From contig DCIE01000022.1 of NCBI GenBank assembly GCA_002315765.1, forward strand, positions 1-57,501: DNA of 57,501 nt, given 5' to 3'. Shown here in pieces: positions 25,876 through 33,990 of the stretch. Numbering within the stretch: the stretch's first letter is position 1; every line of letters starts with the position of its first letter. Source of the DNA: Ruminococcaceae bacterium UBA1734 (GTDB lineage Bacteria > Bacillota > Clostridia > Oscillospirales > Acutalibacteraceae). The notes below the pieces were generated by a model, which searched no databases, was not told where the DNA came from, and saw nothing but the letters and a program-made list of their open reading frames with translations. The position numbers and the translations under genes are program-made.

Positions 25876-25901
25876 AAATATAATAGTTGTGAGCAAGAGA
25901 T

Positions 25902-25929
25902 ATTATATCATAAATCAAGATTTTGTCAA
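25902..25929 (-). promoter_or_regulatory. tRNA promoter
   Basis: Consensus TTGACA (25924-25929) and TATAAT (25902-25907) on the minus strand, 16-base spacer, about 27 bases before the tRNA 5' end. Confidence 0.75.
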
Positions 25930-26131
25930 TAAGAAAAAAGCGATTTTTTAAAAAATATTCAAAAAAATATATAACAATTAGTGAGAATGTAGAATAAGTG
26001 TATTAAAGAAATGCTTGGAAATAAAACAATTTGCGGCGTAAAATCGGTAGGTTTGGTTCCTTGCACCCGAAATTCGCCGTTTCTAAAAGATTTTATCTTT
26101 CGCCTCTTGAATTTTACTGATTTAGATAAAT
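25930..26131. other. Gene-free stretch
   Basis: Together with the flanking tRNA promoter and gdhA terminator this forms a 345-base gap. I see no ORF with a ribosome binding site, no repeat and no convincing RNA fold in it. Confidence 0.5.
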
Positions 26132-26173
26132 AAAAATCCGAGACTCACATTTTACCGTGAATCTCGGATTTTT
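26132..26173 (-). terminator. Terminator of gdhA
   Basis: AAATCCGAGA (26134-26143) pairs with TCTCGGATTT (26162-26171), with an inner TCAC/GTGA helix, and a U tract follows on the minus strand. It lies about 50 bases past the gdhA stop. Confidence 0.8.
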
Positions 26174-26220
26174 CGAGCTGTTTTTTACAGCCCGGTTTAG
26201 GAATAAAGAGTATGTACAAA

Positions 26221-27567
26221 TTAATAGGTGATGCCTTGGGATAACATAGCATCACAAACCTTTAAAAATCCGGCAATATTTGCACCGGCAACAAGGTTAT
26301 CTTTATAGCCGTATTTTTCGGCGTTGTCATAGGCATTGTGGAAAATGTTTATCATAATATCCTTTAGTTTTTCGTCTACATCTTGGAATGTCCAGCTAAA
26401 GCGTTGTGAGTTTTGGCACATTTCAAGTCCGGATACGGCAACACCACCGGCATTAGCGGCTTTTGCAGGGGCAAATAAAACTTTTGCTTTTTGGAATGCC
26501 TCTACGGCTTCGGGAGTAGAGGGCATATTAGCACCTTCGGCAACAGCAATTACTCCGTTTTTGATAAGTGTTTTTGCCGATTCTTCGTCTAATTCGTTTT
26601 GTGTTGCACAAGGCAAGGCAATTTGACAGGGAATAGTCCAAATGCTTCTGAAATCATCATGGAACGAAGCGGTTTTAACTATATCGGCATAAACCGAAAT
26701 TCGTTGGCGCTTTACTTCTTTAAGTTCTTTCATAAGTTGGACATCAATACCCTTTTCATCATATATATATCCCGATGAATCCGACATAGCAATAACGGTA
26801 CCGCCTAACTGTGTAACCTTTTCAGCAGCATATAACGCAACATTTCCCGAGCCTGAAATTATAACCTTTTTGTTTTTAAAGGAGTCATTTTTCATAACCT
26901 TGAGCATTTCTTCGGTTATGTAGCAAAGACCGTATCCCGTAGCCTCGGTTCTTGCAAGAGAGCCACCGAAGGAAAGCCCTTTTCCTGTTAACACTCCGGT
27001 AAATTCATTTTGAAGTCTTTTGTACTGACCGAAGAGATATCCTATTTCACGACCGCCTACGCCGATATCTCCGGCAGGAACATCGGTATTAGGTCCGATG
27101 TGTTTTGAAAGCTCGGTCATAAAGCTTTGGCAAAATCTCATAATTTCATCATCTGACTTGCCCTTAGGGTCAAAGTCGGAACCACCTTTTCCTCCACCCA
27201 TGGGAAGACCGGTTAAACTGTTTTTGAATATCTGTTCAAATCCTAAAAATTTAATGATTGATAGGTTGACAGTCGGATGAAAACGAAGACCGCCCTTATA
27301 CGGACCTATTGCCGAGTTAAACTGAACTCGATATCCGCGATTTACCCTTACTTTTCCCTTATCGTCAACCCAAGGAACACGGAAAATAATCTGCCTTTCC
27401 GGCTCAATAATTCGTTCAAGAATAGAATACTTTTCGATTTTTTCGTTTGCCTCAACAACCGGTTCAAGTGTTGATAATACCTCATAAACCGCCTGTAAAT
27501 ATTCCTTTTGGTCGGGATGTTGGTTTTTAATGTCTTCAAAAGTTTTAATGACATATTGGTTTTTCAT
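26221..27567 (-). CDS. gdhA: NADP-type glutamate dehydrogenase
   Basis: A 448-residue enzyme, the usual length of hexameric bacterial GDH. It interconverts 2-oxoglutarate plus ammonia and glutamate. Motifs: GGLRFHPTVNLSIIKFLGFEQ, the catalytic-Lys region LPMGGGKGGSDFDPKGK, PAGDIGVGGREIG, and a nucleotide-binding ISGSGNVALYAAE. The assimilatory NADP-dependent class is inferred from overall sequence. The ATG at 27565-27567 follows AGGAGG by nine bases; the frame stays open another 39 codons upstream, but that is the structured leader. Expression is probably set by transcription attenuation in the roughly 115-base leader. The gene is alone in its transcript. Confidence 0.95.
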   Translation of the reverse strand: MKNQYVIKTFEDIKNQHPDQKEYLQAVYEVLSTLEPVVEANEKIEKYSILERIIEPERQIIFRVPWVDDKGKVRVNRGYRVQFNSAIGPYKGGLRFHPTVNLSIIKFLGFEQIFKNSLTGLPMGGGKGGSDFDPKGKSDDEIMRFCQSFMTELSKHIGPNTDVPAGDIGVGGREIGYLFGQYKRLQNEFTGVLTGKGLSFGGSLARTEATGYGLCYITEEMLKVMKNDSFKNKKVIISGSGNVALYAAEKVTQLGGTVIAMSDSSGYIYDEKGIDVQLMKELKEVKRQRISVYADIVKTASFHDDFRSIWTIPCQIALPCATQNELDEESAKTLIKNGVIAVAEGANMPSTPEAVEAFQKAKVLFAPAKAANAGGVAVSGLEMCQNSQRFSWTFQDVDEKLKDIMINIFHNAYDNAEKYGYKDNLVAGANIAGFLKVCDAMLSQGITY

Positions 27568-27587
27568 TTTTTTCTTCCTCCTAAAAT

Positions 27588-27680
27588 AAAAAAGGCAACG
27601 ATATCCTAAATAAAGACATCGTTGCCTAAAAATAAAAAGGGCGTCAAGAAATCCAATGATTTCAAGACACCTTTGCCTTA
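27588..27680 (-). promoter_or_regulatory. gdhA leader with two tandem terminator-like hairpins and a duplicated element
   Basis: Read on the minus strand, the leader first forms GGTGTC..GAAATC-ATTG-GATTTC..GACGCC (27640-27671), followed by TTTTTATTTTT. It then forms AGGCAACGAT/ATCGTTGCCT (27593-27627), followed by six U residues that abut the gdhA ribosome binding site. The plus-strand segments 27611-27629 and 27662-27680 are imperfect direct repeats (15 of 19 identical). The AGGCAA of the first copy could pair with the TTGCCT arm of the second hairpin, so mutually exclusive folds are possible. This looks like an attenuator; the effector is unknown. Confidence 0.6.
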
Positions 27681-27689
27681 GCAATAAGT

Positions 27690-27718
27690 ATTATACAACG
27701 AAGCAAAGGCATTGTCAA
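27690..27718 (-). promoter_or_regulatory. gdhA promoter, perfect consensus
   Basis: TTGACA (27713-27718), 17 bases, TATAAT (27690-27695) on the minus strand. Transcription should begin near 27683, so the leader is about 115 bases long. Confidence 0.88.
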
Positions 27719-27767
27719 GCAATAATGCCGATTGCTAAAAATTGGCAAAACGCATATCGGTTGCTTG

Positions 27768-27796
27768 TTGACTTTGCTGTAATATCTTGTTATACT
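27768..27796 (+). promoter_or_regulatory. Promoter of the SGNH hydrolase gene
   Basis: TTGACT (27768-27773) and TATACT (27791-27796) are 17 bases apart, 24 bases before the start codon. It diverges from the gdhA promoter. Confidence 0.7.
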
Positions 27797-27820
27797 GATA
27801 AAAAAGTGAGGTATTAGTTT

Positions 27821-28633
27821 ATGGATTATAATAAGTATTATTTAGGTGAGGACGAAAAACCTCTTGACAATTTGACTGAAAACGGTGGTCTTACCTCAAT
27901 TTTCCGCACGATTGCCTGTATCGGAGACAGTTTGTCCTCGGGTGAATTTGCCATAAAAATGGAGGACGGTAAAAATACATACCACGATATGTTTGAGTAC
28001 TCTTGGGGACAGTATATTGCAAGAATGGCAGGGTGCAAGGTGTTCAATTTTTCTGCCGGAGGTATGGATGCCGAAAGATATATTAAAGAGTTTGCGGATA
28101 TAAAAGGTTATTGGGGCGATGACAAAAAAGCACAGTGTTACATTATTGCTTTAGGTGTGAATGATGCTACCCGAGTTATGGACGGTGAAGCAGAATTCGG
28201 AACAATGGATGACTTTTGTCAAGACGGAAAAAATCCCAAAGATACATTTGTGGGATACTATTCGGCAATAATCGCAAGATATAAGAGCATTTCTCCTAAT
28301 GCAAAGTTCTTTCTAATGACCTGTCCGAAAACACAGTACGAGGAAAAAAGAAGAACCGAGATTTACGATATGCACCAAAAGGTTCTTAATGAATTAGCAC
28401 AGCGGTTTACTAACACCTATGTAATTGACCTTAGGACTTATGCTCCCTTGTATGACGAAAAATTTGCTTCTCATTTCTATTTGAACGGACATTTGACACC
28501 TGCAGGATATAAGATAACCGCCGATATGGTTTCTTCCTATATTGATTATATTGTAAGAAAGTATCCGAGAGATTTTATAGGAGTGGGACTTATTAATACT
28601 CCTAACGAATATAAAATAAAATTAATGAAGTAA
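27821..28633 (+). CDS. SGNH/GDSL-family hydrolase
   Basis: A 270-residue cytosolic-looking esterase with no signal peptide. The family blocks are in order: block I ACIGDSLSSGE with the Ser nucleophile, block II Gly in NFSAGGMDAERY, block III ALGVNDATR with the oxyanion Asn, and block V in HFYLNGHLTPAGY, where an Asp is usual three residues before the His and Asn or Leu is seen here. Family members cleave ester bonds in lipids, acylated sugars or other small esters; the substrate is unknown. GTGAGGT precedes the ATG. The gene is monocistronic between its own promoter and terminator. Confidence 0.88.
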   Translation: MDYNKYYLGEDEKPLDNLTENGGLTSIFRTIACIGDSLSSGEFAIKMEDGKNTYHDMFEYSWGQYIARMAGCKVFNFSAGGMDAERYIKEFADIKGYWGDDKKAQCYIIALGVNDATRVMDGEAEFGTMDDFCQDGKNPKDTFVGYYSAIIARYKSISPNAKFFLMTCPKTQYEEKRRTEIYDMHQKVLNELAQRFTNTYVIDLRTYAPLYDEKFASHFYLNGHLTPAGYKITADMVSSYIDYIVRKYPRDFIGVGLINTPNEYKIKLMK

Positions 28634-28640
28634 AAATAAG

Positions 28641-28677
28641 AAAAGTTGCTGATGTATTAAAGTCGGCAACTTTTTTA
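28641..28677 (+). terminator. Terminator of the SGNH hydrolase gene
   Basis: AAAAGTTGCTGA pairs with TCGGCAACTTTT with one G-U pair, and the T tract continues. It starts seven bases after the stop. Confidence 0.85.
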
Positions 28678-28686
28678 TTTTTACTA

Positions 28687-28714
28687 TTGACAAAAAATAA
28701 AATAGTATTATAAT
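28687..28714 (+). promoter_or_regulatory. Promoter of the ctsR-clpC operon
   Basis: Consensus TTGACA (28687-28692), 16-base spacer, TATAAT (28709-28714). Confidence 0.82.
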
Positions 28715-28717
28715 AAA

Positions 28718-28750
28718 GGTCAAGGAAGGTCAAAAAGTCAAAAGGTCAAA
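28718..28750 (+). promoter_or_regulatory. CtsR operator, four heptad boxes
   Basis: Direct heptads GGTCAAG (28718), GGTCAAA (28728), AGTCAAA (28736) and GGTCAAA (28744) match the CtsR recognition heptad GGTCAAA. They cover the transcription start and the early leader, so CtsR binding would block initiation. Spacing is 10, 8 and 8 bases; the classical operator is two heptads spaced by three bases. Confidence 0.88.
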
Positions 28751-28765
28751 AAATAGGGGGACAAA

Positions 28766-29218
28766 ATGAAAATAAGTGATTTAATTACAGCCGAGATTTT
28801 GAGAATGTTAAACGAATCGGAGCAAAACACTGCCGAGATACAGCGAAACGAGTTTGCAAGTGATATAGGATGTGCACCGAGTCAGATAAATTATGTTTTG
28901 TCGTCAAGATTTACACCGGAGCACGGATATATTATTGAAAGTCGCCGTGGCGGTGGGGGATATATAAGAATAAAGCGAGTGATAATGAATCATTCTTCTG
29001 CCATAATGCACATAATAAATTCAATAGGCGATGCTATTGATATTATGAGTACAAGAATTTTAATAGAAAATTGCGTAGAAACAGGACTTGTTAATTCAGA
29101 TATTGCAAAAATAATGTTTTCGGCGGTAAATAATAATGTAATGCATAAGGTAGCAGTGGAGGATAGAGATTATCTGCGTGCGGCAATTCTTAAAGAAATG
29201 TTTTTGGTATTATTATAA
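28766..29218 (+). CDS. ctsR: CtsR family transcriptional repressor
   Basis: A 150-residue repressor of class III heat-shock genes. The N-terminal winged helix-turn-helix contains NEFASDIGCAPSQINYVLSSRF followed by the Gly-rich beta wing ESRRGGGGYIRI, which is the heat-sensing tip in characterised homologues. The C-terminal four-helix domain mediates dimerisation and contact with McsB. It binds the heptads just upstream and so represses its own operon; arginine phosphorylation by McsB or heat relieves this in Bacillus relatives. GGGGG lies before the ATG. The order ctsR-mcsA-mcsB-clpC is the classical one. Confidence 0.96.
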   Translation: MKISDLITAEILRMLNESEQNTAEIQRNEFASDIGCAPSQINYVLSSRFTPEHGYIIESRRGGGGYIRIKRVIMNHSSAIMHIINSIGDAIDIMSTRILIENCVETGLVNSDIAKIMFSAVNNNVMHKVAVEDRDYLRAAILKEMFLVLL

Positions 29219-29232
29219 AGAAGGCGAAATTT

Positions 29233-29715
29233 ATGTTGTGTGATAAATGTAAGAAAAATTCAGCAACAACCCATATTAAAACAGTGGTAAACGGCATTGT
29301 AAAAGACGAGTATTTATGTAATGAGTGTGCCGAAAATCAGGGGTTTATTTCAAATGATTATTCGGCATTGTCGGCGTTTTTATCCTCTGTGCTGGGGGAG
29401 GAATGTGAGGAAAGCAATAAGATACTCAGATGTCCGGTATGCGGAAGTAGTTTTGAAGAGATTTCAAAAACCGGCAGACTGGGTTGCAGTAATTGTTACA
29501 CCACATTTAATTCTCAAATATTGCCCTATTTAAAGAGGGTTCACGGTAGCACGAAGCATACAGGGAAAAAAATCGGAAGAAACTGCCAAATATCTGACTC
29601 TCCGGACGAATTAAGTCTGTTAAAAGAAAAAATAAAGCAACTGATAGCGGAGGAAAAATACGAGGAAGCCGCCAAGGTAAGGGATAAAATCAAGGAATTA
29701 GAAGGGAAGTCTTAA
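29233..29715 (+). CDS. mcsA: McsA, zinc-binding activator of McsB
   Basis: A 160-residue protein with paired zinc-knuckle motifs CDKCKK..CNEC near the N-terminus and CPVCGSSF..CSNC in the middle, then a C-terminal UVR (UvrB/UvrC-type) helical hairpin, LIAEEKYEEAAKVRDKIKEL. In Bacillus and Staphylococcus it activates the arginine kinase McsB and modulates CtsR. It follows ctsR by 14 bases and precedes mcsB by two bases, with GAAGG upstream of its ATG. Confidence 0.94.
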   Translation: MLCDKCKKNSATTHIKTVVNGIVKDEYLCNECAENQGFISNDYSALSAFLSSVLGEECEESNKILRCPVCGSSFEEISKTGRLGCSNCYTTFNSQILPYLKRVHGSTKHTGKKIGRNCQISDSPDELSLLKEKIKQLIAEEKYEEAAKVRDKIKELEGKS

Positions 29716-29717
29716 CA

Positions 29718-30728
29718 TTGGGATATTGGTATAACGAAAATTCTCAAAAAGGCAATATTGCCGTAAGCACCAGAGTCAGACTTGCGAGAAATCTTAAGAA
29801 TATTCCTTTTCCTTCAAAAATGTCGGCAAAGAATTCGGAAGAAATAAACAGTAAAATCAAAGAAGCGTTAAATAACAGTAATGACGAATTTTTTTCAAAA
29901 CTTAAGTTTATTTCAATGAACGATATTCCCGAAAATGAAAGATACGCTATGGTGGAAAGGCATATAATCAGCCGAGAATTTGCCTTAAACTACAAAAATA
30001 AAGCCATACTTATTTCGGAAGATGAAACCGTAACGGTTATGATAGGAGAAGAGGACCATTTAAGAATACAGGTTATATATTCGGGGCTTAATCCGAAAAA
30101 AGCCTATGAAACAGCGGGGAAAATAGATGATGTTTTATGTGATGTGCTTGATATAGCCTTTGATGACAATTTAGGATTTTTAACCGAATGTCCTACAAAT
30201 TTAGGCACGGGACTGAGGGTGTCGGTAATGATGCATCTACCTCTTTTGGAGGCAAAAGGGGAAATGCCCTATATAACACAATCGGTGAGCAAACTGGGCT
30301 ATACGGTGAGAGGAATGTATGGCGAGGGTACAAAAGCCCAGATGGCAATGTACCAAATTTCAAATCAGGTAACTCTCGGTATAACAGAAGAAGATGCAAT
30401 CAAAAATATAGAACTAATAGCAAACGACTTGATAAAACGGGAAGAAAATATCGGTTTGTCATTGGATAAAATACAGCTTGAGGATAGATGTATGAGGGCA
30501 TTATATACCCTAAAATCCGCAAGAATTATTTCAAGTAACGAAATGATGAGTCTAATAAGCGATGTAATGCTTGGAATAAATTTCGGAATAATTGATAATA
30601 ACCTTATTATACCTGTTAAAATGCTGATAGAAGGTCAACCCTATTCCCTAATGTCAAAGTACGGGGATTTATCTGCAAGAGAAAGGGATATAAAAAGGGC
30701 GGAAATGCTCAGAAACTATTTGTCGTAA
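29718..30728 (+). CDS. mcsB: McsB protein-arginine kinase
   Basis: A 336-residue member of the phosphagen-kinase fold that phosphorylates Arg on CtsR and on damaged proteins, marking them for ClpC. Visible motifs are STRVRLARNLKNIPFP, ERYAMVERHIISREF, EDHLRIQ (active-site loop) and LTECPTNLGTGLRVSVMMHLP around the catalytic Cys. The C-terminal RERDIKRA matches the RDxxRA phosphoarginine-binding motif that gives allosteric self-activation. The only start that gives the family N-terminus is a TTG at 29718, two bases after the mcsA stop; a GAAGGGAAG ribosome binding site lies inside the end of mcsA. Confidence 0.95.
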   Translation: MGYWYNENSQKGNIAVSTRVRLARNLKNIPFPSKMSAKNSEEINSKIKEALNNSNDEFFSKLKFISMNDIPENERYAMVERHIISREFALNYKNKAILISEDETVTVMIGEEDHLRIQVIYSGLNPKKAYETAGKIDDVLCDVLDIAFDDNLGFLTECPTNLGTGLRVSVMMHLPLLEAKGEMPYITQSVSKLGYTVRGMYGEGTKAQMAMYQISNQVTLGITEEDAIKNIELIANDLIKREENIGLSLDKIQLEDRCMRALYTLKSARIISSNEMMSLISDVMLGINFGIIDNNLIIPVKMLIEGQPYSLMSKYGDLSARERDIKRAEMLRNYLS

Positions 30729-30754
30729 AGTATTGGTAGAAAGGATATGTGATT

Positions 30755-33193
30755 ATGAAATATAATTTCAACGGTTTTACCGAAAAAGCGAATAACGCAC
30801 TTAACAGCGCCATAGAAACAGCGGGTAATATGGGACATACCTATGTGGGAAGTGAACATTTACTATTGGGAATACTGGGTATCGGTAGTGGTGTTGCCTA
30901 TGAGTGCTTAAGCAGTAAAGGGATAAATTTTGAGGATTTAAAGAAGATTATCGAAAACGAAATCGGTGTAGGCAATCCAACTCATTTAACACCTGACCAT
31001 TTTACTCCAAGGGCAAAAATGGTTCTTGAAAATGCTATTGCAGGTTGTAATAGCTTGGGCAAAAAGTATGTAGGTACGGAACATATTTTAATCGGTATAT
31101 TAAGTGAAGGCGATAATTATGCCATTCGTTTTCTCGGCGAAATGGGTGTAGATATTGCTATGCTCACCTCTGATATTTTGGAAAAATCAGGGCTTAAAAC
31201 CTATAAGTCAAGTGATAACAACTTTACAAAAAGTAAGGGAGAAGCAAAAACCGAAAATATAGAAAAATTCGGCAGAGATTTAACTCTTGAAGCCAAAAAC
31301 GGAAAAATTGACCCGGTAATAGGCAGAGATACCGAAATAATGAGGGTTATACAAATTCTTTGTCGCAGAACAAAAAATAACCCTTGCCTAATCGGTGAAC
31401 CGGGAGTGGGAAAAACCGCTATTGTTGAGGGACTTGCCCAAAAAATAGCAGACGGCGATGTGCCGGATATTTTGCAAAATAAAAGGCTTGTTACACTTGA
31501 CTTAACAGGAATGGTAGCAGGTACTAAATACCGTGGAGATTTTGAAGAAAGAATAAAAGCAATCATTGATGAGGTTACTAATTCAAATGATATAATTCTT
31601 TTTATTGACGAAATTCATACCATAATCGGTGCCGGTTCGGCTGAGGGCTCAACCGATGCGGCAAATATATTAAAGCCCTCATTAGCAAGAGGAGATTTTC
31701 AACTTATCGGTGCAACAACTATTTCGGAATATCGAAAGAATATCGAAAAAGATGCCGCACTTGAAAGAAGATTTCAGCCTGTAAATGTTGCCGAGCCGAC
31801 TCCCGAAGATGCTATTCTTATTTTAAAAGGATTAAAGGATAAATACGAGGCACATCATAAGGTTAAAATTACCGATGAGGCTATTGAATCGGCAGTAAAA
31901 CTATCAGTTAGGTATATTAATGACCGATATTTGCCCGACAAAGCAATCGACCTGATAGATGAGGCGGCATCAAGGGTTAGACTTTCCTGTTCTACGGCTC
32001 CCGGTGAACTAAAAGAATCGGAAGAAAATTTAAAGAGGTTGGAGGCCGAAAAGGATGATGCGGTTTCATCCCAAGAATTTGAAAAGGCGGCAAAGCTTCG
32101 TGATGAAATAACCCAATTAAAGGAAAAATCAGAATCTATTAAGGCCAAGTGGAAAGACAGTAACGCCCATTGGAACGGCAGTGTTAAGGAAAGTGATATT
32201 GCGGATATTATTTCTATGTCAACCGGAATTCCCGTTTCTTCCTTAACAAAGGAAGAAAGCGACAGACTTTTAGGGCTTGAAAAGGAACTCCATAAAAGGC
32301 TTATAGGACAAAATGAGGCTGTAACTGCCGTGGCAAAAGCCATCAGAAGGGGCAGAGTGGGACTCAAAGACCCTAAAAGGCCCATAGGTTCTTTTATATT
32401 TTTAGGTCCTACCGGTGTGGGAAAAACCGAGCTTTGCAAGGCTTTGGCTGTTTCGATGTTCGGTAGCGAGGATATGATGATAAGGCTTGATATGTCGGAG
32501 TATATGGAAAAGCACACCGTTTCAAGGCTCGTGGGTTCTCCTCCGGGATATGTGGGCTTTGATGAGGGAGGACAACTTACCGAAAAGGTGAGAAAAAAGC
32601 CGTATTGTGTTATTTTATTTGACGAAATAGAAAAAGCACACCCGGATGTTTTTAACATAATGTTGCAAATACTCGAAGACGGTATTTTGACCGACTCCCA
32701 AGGAAGACGGGTTGATTTTAAAAATACCGTAATAATAATGACTTCCAATATCGGCGCAAGATTGATAACCGAAAAGAAGTTAAGCTTCGGCTTCGGTGAA
32801 ACGAAAAGCGAAGAGGAAAATGCCGATATTAAAGAAAAGGTGCTGGGCGAGTTAAAGGGTGCATTTAGGCCTGAGTTTTTAAACCGTGTGGACGATATTA
32901 TTGTGTTCAGTAAACTTACAAAAGAGGAAATCAAACAAATTTCTTCAAATATGCTTAAGGATTTAGGCAAAAGACTGGCACAGCTTAATATTGAAATCGA
33001 ATTTGATAACAGCGTTTTTGATAGACTTTCGGAAACGGGATTTGACCCCATTTACGGCGCAAGACCTTTAAGGCGGCTTATTCAAACCGAAATAGAGGAT
33101 AAGTTAAGCGAAAAAATCCTTGAGGGTAGCATTAAGAACGGCGATAAGGTAAAATGTGATTTTTCGGGAGAGTGTTATAATTTTAATGTGTAA
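30755..33193 (+). CDS. clpC: ClpC AAA+ unfoldase
   Basis: An 812-residue Hsp100 ATPase that delivers proteins to ClpP. Order: two N-terminal Clp repeats (about 1-145), first AAA+ domain with GEPGVGKTAI and ILFIDEIHTI, a middle coiled coil with a UVR motif (VSSQEFEKAAKLRDEITQL), second AAA+ domain with GPTGVGKTEL and VILFDEIEKAHPDV, and a C-terminal D2-small domain. AAAGGA is nine bases before the ATG at 30755; the GTG two codons upstream is too close to it. It closes the CtsR-regulated operon. Arg-phosphorylated substrates marked by McsB are its expected clients. Confidence 0.96.
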   Translation: MKYNFNGFTEKANNALNSAIETAGNMGHTYVGSEHLLLGILGIGSGVAYECLSSKGINFEDLKKIIENEIGVGNPTHLTPDHFTPRAKMVLENAIAGCNSLGKKYVGTEHILIGILSEGDNYAIRFLGEMGVDIAMLTSDILEKSGLKTYKSSDNNFTKSKGEAKTENIEKFGRDLTLEAKNGKIDPVIGRDTEIMRVIQILCRRTKNNPCLIGEPGVGKTAIVEGLAQKIADGDVPDILQNKRLVTLDLTGMVAGTKYRGDFEERIKAIIDEVTNSNDIILFIDEIHTIIGAGSAEGSTDAANILKPSLARGDFQLIGATTISEYRKNIEKDAALERRFQPVNVAEPTPEDAILILKGLKDKYEAHHKVKITDEAIESAVKLSVRYINDRYLPDKAIDLIDEAASRVRLSCSTAPGELKESEENLKRLEAEKDDAVSSQEFEKAAKLRDEITQLKEKSESIKAKWKDSNAHWNGSVKESDIADIISMSTGIPVSSLTKEESDRLLGLEKELHKRLIGQNEAVTAVAKAIRRGRVGLKDPKRPIGSFIFLGPTGVGKTELCKALAVSMFGSEDMMIRLDMSEYMEKHTVSRLVGSPPGYVGFDEGGQLTEKVRKKPYCVILFDEIEKAHPDVFNIMLQILEDGILTDSQGRRVDFKNTVIIMTSNIGARLITEKKLSFGFGETKSEEENADIKEKVLGELKGAFRPEFLNRVDDIIVFSKLTKEEIKQISSNMLKDLGKRLAQLNIEIEFDNSVFDRLSETGFDPIYGARPLRRLIQTEIEDKLSEKILEGSIKNGDKVKCDFSGECYNFNV

Positions 33194-33244
33194 CATTTAA
33201 TTATTTGCTAAACTGCCATATTGTTTCGCAAAATATTAATTTGC

Positions 33245-33381
33245 ACAAGCCTTCTCCCACTTGGAGAAGGCAAATATGAAATTAGATATATTCCACCGCT
33301 AAAGCGGTCCCTCAATTGGGGAAGGCTTGTCGGATGCACCGAATATACCGCAAGTAAACGGTTTGTCGGGGACGCCAAACC
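33245..33381. repeat. Cloverleaf-like intergenic repeat element
   Basis: The 420-base gap between clpC and the first pilin gene contains no ORF. It holds a 13-bp inverted repeat (33245-33257 with 33318-33330, one G-U-type difference) enclosing two hairpins, CCTTCTCC-CACTT-GGAGAAGG (33250-33270) and ACCGCT-AA-AGCGGT (33295-33308), then a third hairpin GGTTTG/CAAACC (33360-33381). The text resembles short palindromic elements dispersed in many gut Clostridia genomes. It may also end the clpC transcript. A genome-wide search is needed to call it dispersed. Confidence 0.65.
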
Positions 33382-33510
33382 TTACGAAATAATAGATTAG
33401 TAAAGTTTTAATCGCTACAAAGTGCTGCAATTTTTAAAAATTTTAATATTTTTTTAAAATTTTAAACATTTTATATAACTATTTTTTAACATATTGTAAA
33501 CATACATAGG

Positions 33511-33614
33511 TATAATGATGTTGTAGGGTAACGAAAGGAATGAAAAAATATACATATTTCGTTGCTTTAATAAAAAAGCCGAAAGGCAAAAAAATTAAAT
33601 GGAGGTTTTTCAAA
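33511..33614 (+). promoter_or_regulatory. Probable promoter -10 box and structured leader of the pilin genes
   Basis: TATAAT at 33511-33516 is a good -10 box, but the nearest -35 candidate (TTAACA) is 19 bases away. The roughly 95-base leader has an AACGAAA/TTTCGTT stem (33530-33563) and a small GCC-GAAA-GGC hairpin before GGAGG. I find no match to the c-di-GMP riboswitch cores often seen before clostridial pilin genes. Confidence 0.4.
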
Positions 33615-33962
33615 ATGAAAAACAATAAAAAAGGTTTTACCATCGTTGAGTTGGTAATCGTAATCGCAATCATCGCAATCCTTGCTGCAGTTCTTATTCC
33701 TACATTCTCTAATGTAATCGGTAAGGCTAATGAGTCTAAATGTTTACAGGCTGCTAAGACAACATTTGAAGACACCTATGCTCAGGATGCTGCAGATGGT
33801 GATATTGACGGTAAAATTGGTAATAATAACGTTTCTACCGTTGCTTCAGGTGCAGGTATTAAGACTTATACAGCCAGCAACCAAGCAGTAACTAAGTACG
33901 AGTATACAGATGGTACTTATACTACAAAGTATGAGAGCAATACTTGGACAACTTCAAAGTAA
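33615..33962 (+). CDS. Type IV pilin-like (prepilin) protein 1
   Basis: A 115-residue prepilin. MKNNKKG/FTIVELVIVIAIIAILAA is a class III signal: basic leader, Gly at -1, Phe at +1, Glu at +5 and a long hydrophobic helix, as in type IV pilins, pseudopilins and ComGC. The C-terminal domain is short and rich in Thr, Asn and Gly. GGAGG lies nine bases before the ATG at 33615; an ATG 25 codons upstream is in the leader. Codon use (GCT, GGT, AAG) resembles highly expressed genes, suggesting a major pilin. No prepilin peptidase, assembly ATPase or platform gene lies in the window. Confidence 0.9.
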   Translation: MKNNKKGFTIVELVIVIAIIAILAAVLIPTFSNVIGKANESKCLQAAKTTFEDTYAQDAADGDIDGKIGNNNVSTVASGAGIKTYTASNQAVTKYEYTDGTYTTKYESNTWTTSK

Positions 33963-33990
33963 TATTAAGTAAACAAGAGTTTGATTAAAA

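Noticed and set aside
27568..27684. N-terminal extension of glutamate dehydrogenase by 39 residues
   Set aside because: The extension is Cys/Arg-rich, unlike any GDH, and falls in the structured leader. AGGAGG points to the ATG at 27567.
31855..33051. Minus-strand open frame of 398 codons inside clpC
   Set aside because: The plus-strand gene is an unmistakable ClpC. The reverse frame has no start context and shows the Ser/Leu-rich composition typical of antisense shadows.
33511..33614. c-di-GMP riboswitch ahead of the pilin genes
   Set aside because: Such switches are common before clostridial pilins, but the conserved GEMM or type II core could not be found in the 95-base leader.
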